The notes below the pieces were generated by a model. It searched no databases. It was not told the DNA's origin and saw only the letters and a program-made list of their open reading frames with translations. DNA of 8,516 nucleotides. It comes from Candidatus Woesebacteria bacterium. Its GTDB lineage: Bacteria; Patescibacteriota; Microgenomatia; UBA10105; UBA927. The stretch is taken from assembly GCA_020057765.1 (NCBI GenBank), contig JAGVFE010000107.1, forward strand, positions 1 through 8,516. The letters are read 5' to 3'. Each line of letters begins with the position of its first letter. Position 1 is the stretch's first letter. Shown here in pieces: positions 1 through 6,414 of the stretch. A program made the position numbers and the translations under genes.

Positions 1-1708
1 CCAAGATATTCTTGATACTCTCATAGCCAACAAACGGCTTACTGCCGAGCAGGCCGCGACGGTTACGACGGAGTCACTTTCGACCGGCGAGGCAGTGGAA
101 GCACTTTTGGTCCGAAAAAAAATAGTTACCGACAGCGACATCTCTCAGGCCAGGGCCAAACTGCTGGGTATTTCTTTTGTAACGTTAACCGGCATTGCCG
201 TCTCGCCACAGGTGGTGACGCTTATCCCCGAGCCGGTTGCTCGGCGCTACGTACTGGCTCCCTATCTGTATGAAGAAAAGTCAAATACGCTTTCAGTGGC
301 TATGGTGGACCCCCTAGACTATCAAGTGATCGAGTTTTTGGAAAAAAAGTCAGGAAAAACGATCATTCCGGTCATGGCCATGAAAGACGATATTTTGGCC
401 AAAATTGATGACCTCTATACCCAAACCATCGGCGAAGATGTCACCAAGGCTCTCAAAGAAAATGCTCCGTCAGCAATCAAAACGTATGAAGCAGGCAAAC
501 TCGGCGAAGTCATTCGTGAGGCACCCATTGCCCAGATCGTCTCGGCTATTTTGGAACAATCCATACGACTTCGAGCTTCCGACGTCCACATTGAGGCGCA
601 AATCGGCGACACGCGCGTACGCTATCGTGTCGATGGCGTTTTACAAGAAAAATTGGCTCTCCCCCGCGGTTTACACGACGCGGTTGTGTCGCGTATTAAA
701 ATTCTCTCCGATATGAAAATAGATGAAAAACGGATCCCGCAGGATGGGCGTTTTAATTTTAAAATGGGTGACCAGGAAGTTGATCTTCGTGTTTCTACTT
801 TGCCCACGGTTCATGGCGAAAAAGTTGTCATGCGGCTCTTAAAAAAATCCGGCGGTGTGCCGACTCTGCCGGAGCTTGGGCTTCGGGGTATTGCGCTCAA
901 GAATTTGGAAACAGCAATTCTCCGGCCTCATGGCATTATTTTGGTTACCGGTCCGACTGGATCTGGTAAGACGACTACCCTCTACGCCGTCCTTACCCGG
1001 CTCAATAACGCTCGCGTCAATGTCGTAACGTTGGAAGATCCGGTCGAGTATGAAATGACGGGTGTTAATCAGGTGCAAATAAATCCGACTGCAGGACTCA
1101 CGTTTGCAACCGGCCTTCGATCCTTTTTGCGGCAGGATCCCAATATTATTCTCGTTGGCGAAATCCGCGACACAGAAACCACAGATTTGGCTGTGCAAGC
1201 TGCCCTCACCGGTCATTTGGTGTTTTCAACACTCCATACCAATAACGCAGCAGGCGCCATTCCACGACTTTTAGATTTGGGAGCCGAGCCGTTCCTGGTG
1301 GCTTCGGCTTTGAATGCCATCGTGGGCCAGCGCATTAGCCGCCGTGTGTGTCCGACGTGCAAAGAACAATGTACCCCCGAAGAGGACGTAGCCAACGACA
1401 TGAGGGCTGTTCTTGGCGATTTGGTGCCGAAAAACAAACCGATGGTCCTCTTTAAAGGGAAAGGCACGGTTAATGGCACTGCCTGCTCCACGTGCGGCGG
1501 AAGCGGTTATATCGGGCGCATGGGACTTTTTGAAGTGTTTCCGGTGACACCGGCCATAAGCAAACTTATTTTGTCCCGTGCTCCCATGGCAGAAATCGAA
1601 AAATTAGCCGTTTCCGAAGGTATGATAACCATGAAACAAGATGGGTACTTGAAAGTACTTGAAGGAATCACGACACTGGAAGAAGTGCTACGCGTTGCAC
1701 AAGACTAA
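1..1708 (+). CDS. pilB: Type IV pilus assembly ATPase PilB (GspE/PulE family), 5'-truncated by the window
   Basis: This is the hexameric cytoplasmic ATPase that powers pilus extension through the platform protein PilC. The frame is open from base 2 (base 1 ends the previous codon), giving 568 visible residues. The GTG at 95 lies inside the domain, so it is not the start. Counting from base 2, residues about 1-140 resemble the MshEN/T2SSE_N N-terminal domain. The catalytic half follows: RASDVHIE and RYRVDGVLQE, Walker A GPTGSGKT at 317-324, Walker B ILVGEIRD ending at D390 with catalytic-type E387, and a His box TLHTNN with H412. A zinc tetracysteine, CPTC at 450-453 and CSTC at 495-498, separates PilB/GspE from PilT. 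The end is the natural TAA. It is the first gene of the pilB-pilT-pilC run. Family assignment is very secure; only a short N-terminal piece and the promoter are missing. Confidence 0.96.
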   Translation, partial: QDILDTLIANKRLTAEQAATVTTESLSTGEAVEALLVRKKIVTDSDISQARAKLLGISFVTLTGIAVSPQVVTLIPEPVARRYVLAPYLYEEKSNTLSVAMVDPLDYQVIEFLEKKSGKTIIPVMAMKDDILAKIDDLYTQTIGEDVTKALKENAPSAIKTYEAGKLGEVIREAPIAQIVSAILEQSIRLRASDVHIEAQIGDTRVRYRVDGVLQEKLALPRGLHDAVVSRIKILSDMKIDEKRIPQDGRFNFKMGDQEVDLRVSTLPTVHGEKVVMRLLKKSGGVPTLPELGLRGIALKNLETAILRPHGIILVTGPTGSGKTTTLYAVLTRLNNARVNVVTLEDPVEYEMTGVNQVQINPTAGLTFATGLRSFLRQDPNIILVGEIRDTETTDLAVQAALTGHLVFSTLHTNNAAGAIPRLLDLGAEPFLVASALNAIVGQRISRRVCPTCKEQCTPEEDVANDMRAVLGDLVPKNKPMVLFKGKGTVNGTACSTCGGSGYIGRMGLFEVFPVTPAISKLILSRAPMAEIEKLAVSEGMITMKQDGYLKVLEGITTLEEVLRVAQD

Positions 1709-1713
1709 GAACT

Positions 1714-2763
1714 ATGGATATTCAGCAATTATTTTCAGAAGCCGCCAGACTAGAGGCATCCGACCTTCATTTGCTCGTAGGTTTTTGCCCGATGCTGCGG
1801 ATTGCCGGTAATTTAACCCCGCTTGGCGGGGCCACGGTACTTACCGCAGTCGATACCCAACAGCTCGTCCTTGCTACACTTTCCGCTGACCAAAAAGACG
1901 TATTCCTCAACAATAAAGAACTTGATTATTCCCTGTCTAGTCCGGCTGGACGGCTTCGGGCAAATGCCTACTATCAGCAAAACTCCATTGCGGCGGCATT
2001 CCGCCTGATACCAGAAAAAATCAAAACCATCGAAGAGCTCAATCTTCCGGCCATTTGCCATGACTTCGTCAAATTGAGGCAAGGATTTATTCTCGTAACC
2101 GGCCCTACAGGTCACGGAAAGTCAACCAGCATTGCCGCCATGCTCAATACCATCAATCAGACCCGGGCCACACACATTGTGACCATAGAAGACCCAATAG
2201 AATACGTCTATACCAAAGGACTTTCCATCGTCACCCAGCGCGAGATGCATAGCGACAGCCTTTCGTGGAATGTAGCGCTTCGATCAGTCCTTCGGGAAGA
2301 TCCGGATGTCGTCCTCATCGGCGAGATGCGCGATTATGAGACGATTTCTGCGGCATTAACCATAGCAGAAACCGGCCATTTGGTGTTTGCCACCCTTCAC
2401 ACCAATTCTGCGGCGCAAACCATTGACCGCATTGTGGATGTATTCCCCCAAAATCAACAACAACAGGTGCGGATGCAGCTTTCCAGCGCCCTTGAGGGTG
2501 TCATCTCAATTCGCCTTGTTCCGGCAATCTCGGGTGGCCGCGTGCCAGTGGCAGAAATTTTGACAGTCACCCCCGCGATACGCACCATCATCCGCGACGG
2601 CAAAACACACCTCATTGACAACGTCATGCAAACATCAGCCGAAGCCGGCATGATTTCGCTGGAATCTGCCATGGCAAAAGCAGTCAAGGAAGGGAAAATT
2701 TCAACCGAAGTTGCCACGGCCTATGCCATCCGGCCGGAGGAGATGGCTAGGCTGCTAAAATAA
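1714..2763 (+). CDS. pilT: Twitching motility / pilus retraction ATPase PilT
   Basis: PilT is the hexameric ATPase that depolymerises the pilus, giving retraction force for twitching and DNA uptake. At 349 residues it has the usual PilT length. The N-terminus (SDLHLLVGFCPMLRIAGNL) is the PAS-like PilT N-domain. Walker A is GPTGHGKST at 130-138, Walker B VVLIGEMRD has E204 and D207, and the His box TLHTN has H229. AIRTIIRDGK at 288-297 matches the C-terminal AIRNLIRE motif known to be needed for retraction. It lacks the zinc tetracysteine of PilB, which supports PilT rather than a second PilB. The ATG lies 5 bp after the pilB stop with only a weak purine run (AAGA) upstream, suggesting translational coupling. 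The Walker A loop has His where Ser is commonest. PilU is the main alternative, but the single copy next to pilB and the intact AIR motif favour PilT. Confidence 0.96.
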   Translation: MDIQQLFSEAARLEASDLHLLVGFCPMLRIAGNLTPLGGATVLTAVDTQQLVLATLSADQKDVFLNNKELDYSLSSPAGRLRANAYYQQNSIAAAFRLIPEKIKTIEELNLPAICHDFVKLRQGFILVTGPTGHGKSTSIAAMLNTINQTRATHIVTIEDPIEYVYTKGLSIVTQREMHSDSLSWNVALRSVLREDPDVVLIGEMRDYETISAALTIAETGHLVFATLHTNSAAQTIDRIVDVFPQNQQQQVRMQLSSALEGVISIRLVPAISGGRVPVAEILTVTPAIRTIIRDGKTHLIDNVMQTSAEAGMISLESAMAKAVKEGKISTEVATAYAIRPEEMARLLK

Positions 2764-3975
2764 ATGCCCTTATTTACCTACAAAGCTACCGATTCGATGG
2801 GCAAGCCCGTCACTGGCACGGTTGATTCCCCCAGTGAGGATGCGGCAGCCAAACTTTTGCGCCAGAGGCAATTTTTTGTTACGTCTCTCAACAAAAAAGG
2901 CGATTCGCTGCTTTCTCTGTCATTTCTTGCCAAAGTGAAAAAAGTCGGATCCGGCGATGTTGCTAATTTTACCCAGCAGTTGGCTACCATGGTGGTGGCT
3001 GGTCTTAATCTTCCTGATTCGCTCACTATACTCAAGTCGCAAACGACTAACCAGCAGTTTGCAACCGTCATAGCTGACGTGGAGCACCAAATAACCGGTG
3101 GGGGAAATCTCGCTGACTCTTTGGGGAAATATCCGGATGTTTTTCCTCCTATTTATGTTGCGTTAATCCGCGCGGGCGAATCTTCCGGAACGCTGGACCA
3201 GGTGCTCACGCGGCTGGCTGAGACACTGGAGGCTCAGCGCGAGTTTGCCAGCAAAGTCAAAGGGGCGATGATTTACCCGGTTATCATCGTCATCGGCATG
3301 CTTGGCGTCATGATGGTAATGATGACAGTCGTTGTTCCCAAGCTTACTGACCTTTATAAAGACTTCGGCATCAGTTTGCCGGCCACGACACAGCTCCTTA
3401 TCGATATGTCGAGTTTTTTTGTCAAATTTTGGTGGTTGATGATTGCCCTTGCCGTTGGTGGATCAATTGCGTTTGGAAAATGGAGAAAAACGCCGGTCGG
3501 AGAGCTCGTTGTTGACACCTTGATACTCAAGATTCCCTTGTTTGGAAGTTTGCAAAAGAAAGTACTCCTCGTCGAGTTTACCCGGACGCTGGCTATGCTT
3601 ATTACCTCGGGTATCCATATATTAAATGGATTACAAATATTAAAAGATTCGCTTGGCAATGTATTGTACCGGAACGCCATTGACGAAATTAGCAAGAAAG
3701 TAGAAAAAGGGTTTCCCTTGGGCGACACCTTTGCCGCATATCCGATTTTTCCGCCCATTGTGTCGCAGATGGTCAAAGTGGGAGAAGAAACGGGCAAACT
3801 CGACGACACGCTCAATAAGTTATCGAAGTATTTTCAAACCGAATCAGAGCATCTGGTTGCAGGACTCACGACCGCTATCGAGCCTATCATCATGGTGTTT
3901 TTGGGCTTGGGCGTCGGGTTTATCGTTATCTCAGTCATCACACCCATTTACAACCTGACGAGTCAATTTAAATAG
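2764..3975 (+). CDS. pilC: Type IV pilus inner-membrane platform protein PilC (GspF family)
   Basis: PilC is the polytopic platform on which the PilB and PilT hexamers act to insert or extract pilins. Its 403 residues are the typical length. The opening MPLFTYKATDSMGKPVTGTV is the standard PilC/GspF start and fixes the ATG. Two T2SSF four-helix domains are visible: residues about 65-165 (FTQQLATMVVAGLNLPDSL, then the RAGESSGTLDQVL signature) and about 270-370 (FTRTLAMLITSGIHILNGL, then VGEETGKLDDTL). Membrane segments lie near 167-190, 223-240 and 372-397; the last ends in ISVITPIYNL, the normal PilC terminus. The ATG directly abuts the pilT TAA. A purine-rich GGAGGAGA lies 20 bases upstream, too far for a normal Shine-Dalgarno, so re-initiation after pilT is likely. 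Nothing appears missing. Confidence 0.96.
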   Translation: MPLFTYKATDSMGKPVTGTVDSPSEDAAAKLLRQRQFFVTSLNKKGDSLLSLSFLAKVKKVGSGDVANFTQQLATMVVAGLNLPDSLTILKSQTTNQQFATVIADVEHQITGGGNLADSLGKYPDVFPPIYVALIRAGESSGTLDQVLTRLAETLEAQREFASKVKGAMIYPVIIVIGMLGVMMVMMTVVVPKLTDLYKDFGISLPATTQLLIDMSSFFVKFWWLMIALAVGGSIAFGKWRKTPVGELVVDTLILKIPLFGSLQKKVLLVEFTRTLAMLITSGIHILNGLQILKDSLGNVLYRNAIDEISKKVEKGFPLGDTFAAYPIFPPIVSQMVKVGEETGKLDDTLNKLSKYFQTESEHLVAGLTTAIEPIIMVFLGLGVGFIVISVITPIYNLTSQFK

Positions 3976-3978
3976 TAC

Positions 3979-4007
3979 TTGACAAGACATTTTTTGGATG
4001 ATACACC
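3979..4007 (+). promoter_or_regulatory. Probable promoter of the prepilin gene
   Basis: The 50-bp gap between pilC and the pilin gene holds a perfect TTGACA -35 hexamer at 3979-3984. With the ideal 17-bp spacer the -10 would be TACACC at 4002-4007. This is a weak hexamer, but it is preceded by a TG at 3999-4000 as in extended -10 promoters. A better-looking TATACA lies at 4008-4013 but would need a 23-bp spacer. The first option starts transcription near 4014 and keeps the AGGT ribosome site; the second would start near 4020 and lose it. A private promoter suits pilin, needed in large excess over PilB, PilT and PilC. The -35 is seen directly; the -10 choice is uncertain. Confidence 0.5.
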
Positions 4008-4018
4008 TATACATAGGT
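4005..4018. repeat. Interrupted palindrome over the predicted pilin transcription start
   Basis: ACCTAT-AC-ATAGGT has two perfect 6-bp arms around a 2-bp centre. It overlaps the predicted -10/+1 region and its right arm contains the AGGT ribosome site of the pilin gene. A 2-nt loop is too tight for a good RNA hairpin, so a binding site for a dimeric regulator is more natural. A palindrome this short can occur by chance, so the role is inferred from position only. Confidence 0.3.
4015..4018 (+). promoter_or_regulatory. Ribosome binding site of the prepilin gene
   Basis: AGGT sits 7 bases before the ATG at 4026, good spacing for pairing with the 16S rRNA 3' end. The other starts visible here lack a comparable site: pilT and pilC appear coupled to the gene before, and the divergent pair at the right end has none. 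This fits a highly translated pilin. Confidence 0.45.
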
Positions 4019-4025
4019 CATAAAA

Positions 4026-4523
4026 ATGAAAAAAGGATTTACGCTTATTGAACTTCTCATTGTTATTGCTCTTCTTGGTGCATTGGCCGTTGGGTTGCTT
4101 GCCACCATTGATCCCTTTGAACAACTCAAAAAAGGCCGGGATACCTCCATCCGCAACACCGTTGCTGAAATGTATAATGCCAATTTGCGCTACTTTTCCA
4201 CCAAGGGTCAGTTCCCATGGGGAACCGGATCAACGTTTACCGCCAAAGCCGTAAACACCATGGGCGTAGACGTCACCGAGTTGATCAATGTTGGTGAGCT
4301 CAAGAATAAATTCATCGAACTAGCCGGTACCGGAAATCTTGCTAAGGTATTAGTTACCTCAACGGCTGTAGAACATCTGGCCGTCTGCTACAAAGCCGAA
4401 TCTAAGTCTTTCCAGGAAGATCCGGTAACGATATTCGGCTCTGACGGGGTGACCTCGGCGACTACCTGCAAGTCCCAAACCTCCGGGACAAGCGGAGCAG
4501 ACTGCTACTACTGCGTCCAATAA
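4026..4523 (+). CDS. Type IV prepilin (major pilin-like, class IVa N-terminus)
   Basis: This encodes a 165-residue pilus subunit precursor. The leader MKKG is followed by FTLIELLIVIALLGALAVGL, the class III signal read by prepilin peptidase. Cleavage falls between G4 and F5, F5 would be N-methylated, and E9 is the conserved Glu5 of the mature protein. Residues 5 to about 27 form the membrane/polymerisation helix, continued by an amphipathic stretch (LKKGRDTSIRNTVAEMYNANLRYF). The globular part has no family signature I recognise. It has four cysteines, C121, C148, C160 and C163. The tail from about 144 is rich in Ser and Thr and ends in DCYYCVQ. The length and the single gene beside pilC suggest the main subunit, though a minor pilin cannot be excluded. 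It likely has its own promoter and shares a transcript with the next gene, 7 bp on. The prepilin assignment is secure; the exact role is not. Confidence 0.93.
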   Translation: MKKGFTLIELLIVIALLGALAVGLLATIDPFEQLKKGRDTSIRNTVAEMYNANLRYFSTKGQFPWGTGSTFTAKAVNTMGVDVTELINVGELKNKFIELAGTGNLAKVLVTSTAVEHLAVCYKAESKSFQEDPVTIFGSDGVTSATTCKSQTSGTSGADCYYCVQ

Positions 4524-4530
4524 AATCTTG

Positions 4531-6414
4531 ATGAGCCTTCTGGTTAGCTTCGTAAGTTTTGTCATTTTTATCAGTTTTCAGGCCACAGGAATTTATGGGG
4601 GGGATAGCGGGGATTTGGTGACTGCTGCGGCAACAGGTGGTGTTCCCCATCCGCCGGGTTATCCGCTTTATACGTTCCTTGGCTGGCTTCTTAATCACCT
4701 TCCGTTGGCAACACCAGCCTGGCGGGTCGGGCTGTTGTCCTCCATTCCTCACGCAGTCACCATCGGACTAGTCTTCTTATTTGTTTTCCAACTGACGAAG
4801 AAACTCATGCCATCCCTTTTTGCCGCGATATTTCTTGCCGGCAATTATTTATTTTTTCTCTACGCGGTGACGCCGGAGGTTTTTGCTCTGTTTGATTTAT
4901 TTGTGGTATTGGTGAGCTACCTTCTGTATAAACAAAAACTATTATTAGCGAGTTTGGTTTTTGGATTATCCCTGACGCATCATCACGTGATTTTATTTTT
5001 GGTACCGGCGATATTGTATTTAGGATGGACTGTTAGCCACAAAAGGCACTTCCTTTTGAAGCTGGTTGGATTTTTTATTGTTGGATTACTCCCCTACCTT
5101 TACATTCCGATTGCGGCGCGAGGCAACTCGATCATCAACTGGGACCGGGCGGTAGATCTTGCCGGGTTTATCAAGCTGTTGACGAGGGCTGATTACGGCA
5201 CGTTTGTTTCCGGAGGATATTACGGAACAGAACTTATTCAGCGTGTGATTTCGCTGAAGGCATATACACAATTTTTGCTTTTAGACTTTACCTGGGTTGG
5301 GGTGTTTCTTGCCGGTGTTGGATTATTTTCGCTTTGGAGACAGAGGAGACGCATTTTTTGGTTTTTTATCCTAGCCATCGGGTTTCTCGGACCGATTTTT
5401 TTCTTTTATGCCAGTTTTCCATTGGTCAACCGGTTTACGGTTGGGACGTATGAGCGGTTTTTACTCCCGTCGTATGTGTTGCTAGCAGTTGCCGTTGGCG
5501 TAGGATTTAACGCTTTTGCCAAAAAAACCTGGCTTGCAGCGATGCTCGGCATTCTGTTGTTTCTCATTCCATTGTCCCGCGGTAGTGCAACCCTCTGGCG
5601 TTTTTGGGGGTTGCGGGACGATCATACGGCCGACTACCTGGGACAAGATATATTAAACCGGTTGCCACAGAAAAGTATTTTACTCATGCGGCAGGATACA
5701 CCCTTATTTATGACGCAATATGTCCGTTATGCCCTCGGTATCCGGCCGGACGTTGCGGTTATTCATCTTCATCGATTAGAAAGCGATGATTACAAAATTA
5801 TTCTGAACAAGATTTTTCCTTCAATTGTTTTACCCAACATCATTGAATCCAACCGCACAATGTTTCCAATGTATTCTAATACAAAATTACCGCTTGACCC
5901 CGGTTGGTTCTGGGTGCCGGAAGGACTTGTGTATAAATTGACACCGGAAAAAAGTTTGCCGAAGTTTAGCCAAATGAAATCTTCCAATGATCAAATTTGG
6001 TCGACTCTCCATAATCCGACGACGGGGATACTTTCCCGATACAATCATCTGATGCTCTCTGATGTACGCGATGTATCTGCGGGAGCACGTATTGATTATG
6101 GAAAAATTCTATTGCGCGGCAATGATGTTGAGAGTGCGCTGAAGGAATTTCAGACAGCAGTCTCATATTCCGGCGACACCCGCATGGCTGAATCATATAC
6201 GTATGTTGGTCTGGCCAATTTATTTTTGGGAAAATGTGATGAGGCAAATTCCGCATTTGGCATGGCAAGGCAGGCGTCTTTGGCACCTGAAGCGGTACTT
6301 ACTCTCTATGAGGCCTCCGTTGCCCGTGACTGCCAAAAGAACGCTCCGAAAGCCAAAGAACTCTTGGACGCATACGAAAAAGAACGGCAAAAAGAAGACA
6401 TCCCATTAAACTAA
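4531..6414 (+). CDS. DUF2723/GT117-family (TMEM260-like) GT-C membrane protein with TPR-like C-terminus
   Basis: Predicted 627-residue membrane glycosyltransferase of the GT-C fold. The N-terminal segment (2-19) leads into IYGGDSGDLVTAA with acidic D25 and D28, then HPPGYPLY at 40-47. This GDSGE/D plus HPPGYPLY pair is the DUF2723 hallmark; human TMEM260 of this family is a protein O-mannosyltransferase. Roughly ten or more membrane segments follow to about residue 355, including a LTHHHVILFLVPAI segment. A soluble part follows, whose last 110 residues (from about 517) look like TPR helices (GNDVESALKEFQTAV, TYVGLANLFLGKCDEANSAF). I start at ATG 4531; a TTG at 4528 would add one residue. It lies 7 bp after the pilin stop with no clear Shine-Dalgarno, so coupling is likely. 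Its last 116 bp overlap the convergent YfhO-family gene. Acceptor and sugar donor are unknown; pilin is a candidate from position only. Confidence 0.85.
   Translation: MSLLVSFVSFVIFISFQATGIYGGDSGDLVTAAATGGVPHPPGYPLYTFLGWLLNHLPLATPAWRVGLLSSIPHAVTIGLVFLFVFQLTKKLMPSLFAAIFLAGNYLFFLYAVTPEVFALFDLFVVLVSYLLYKQKLLLASLVFGLSLTHHHVILFLVPAILYLGWTVSHKRHFLLKLVGFFIVGLLPYLYIPIAARGNSIINWDRAVDLAGFIKLLTRADYGTFVSGGYYGTELIQRVISLKAYTQFLLLDFTWVGVFLAGVGLFSLWRQRRRIFWFFILAIGFLGPIFFFYASFPLVNRFTVGTYERFLLPSYVLLAVAVGVGFNAFAKKTWLAAMLGILLFLIPLSRGSATLWRFWGLRDDHTADYLGQDILNRLPQKSILLMRQDTPLFMTQYVRYALGIRPDVAVIHLHRLESDDYKIILNKIFPSIVLPNIIESNRTMFPMYSNTKLPLDPGWFWVPEGLVYKLTPEKSLPKFSQMKSSNDQIWSTLHNPTTGILSRYNHLMLSDVRDVSAGARIDYGKILLRGNDVESALKEFQTAVSYSGDTRMAESYTYVGLANLFLGKCDEANSAFGMARQASLAPEAVLTLYEASVARDCQKNAPKAKELLDAYEKERQKEDIPLN

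Noticed and set aside
95..97. GTG as the start of pilB
   Set aside because: The frame is open back to base 2, and the upstream residues (such as LIANKRLTAEQAA) read as the usual PilB N-terminal helices, so the real start lies before the window.
839..1491. Long antisense reading frames opposite pilB
   Set aside because: They lie opposite strongly conserved ATPase motifs, have no ribosome site or recognisable domain, and are explained as shadows of pilB codon use.
1645..1663. Direct repeat GTACTTGAA twice, 10 bases apart, in pilB
   Set aside because: It encodes ordinary PilB C-terminal residues (YLKVLEG) in two different frames and is not found in further copies, so chance explains it.
4481..4497. 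Small hairpin CTCCG-GGACAAG-CGGAG near the pilin stop, as a terminator or attenuator
   Set aside because: The stem is only 5 bp, it lies inside pilin codons and has no T-tract after it; the next gene starts 7 bp after the stop, so read-through is expected.
4528..4530. TTG as the start of the DUF2723/GT117 gene
   Set aside because: It is followed at once by ATG (4531), a stronger start codon; using TTG adds only one residue and neither has a clear Shine-Dalgarno.
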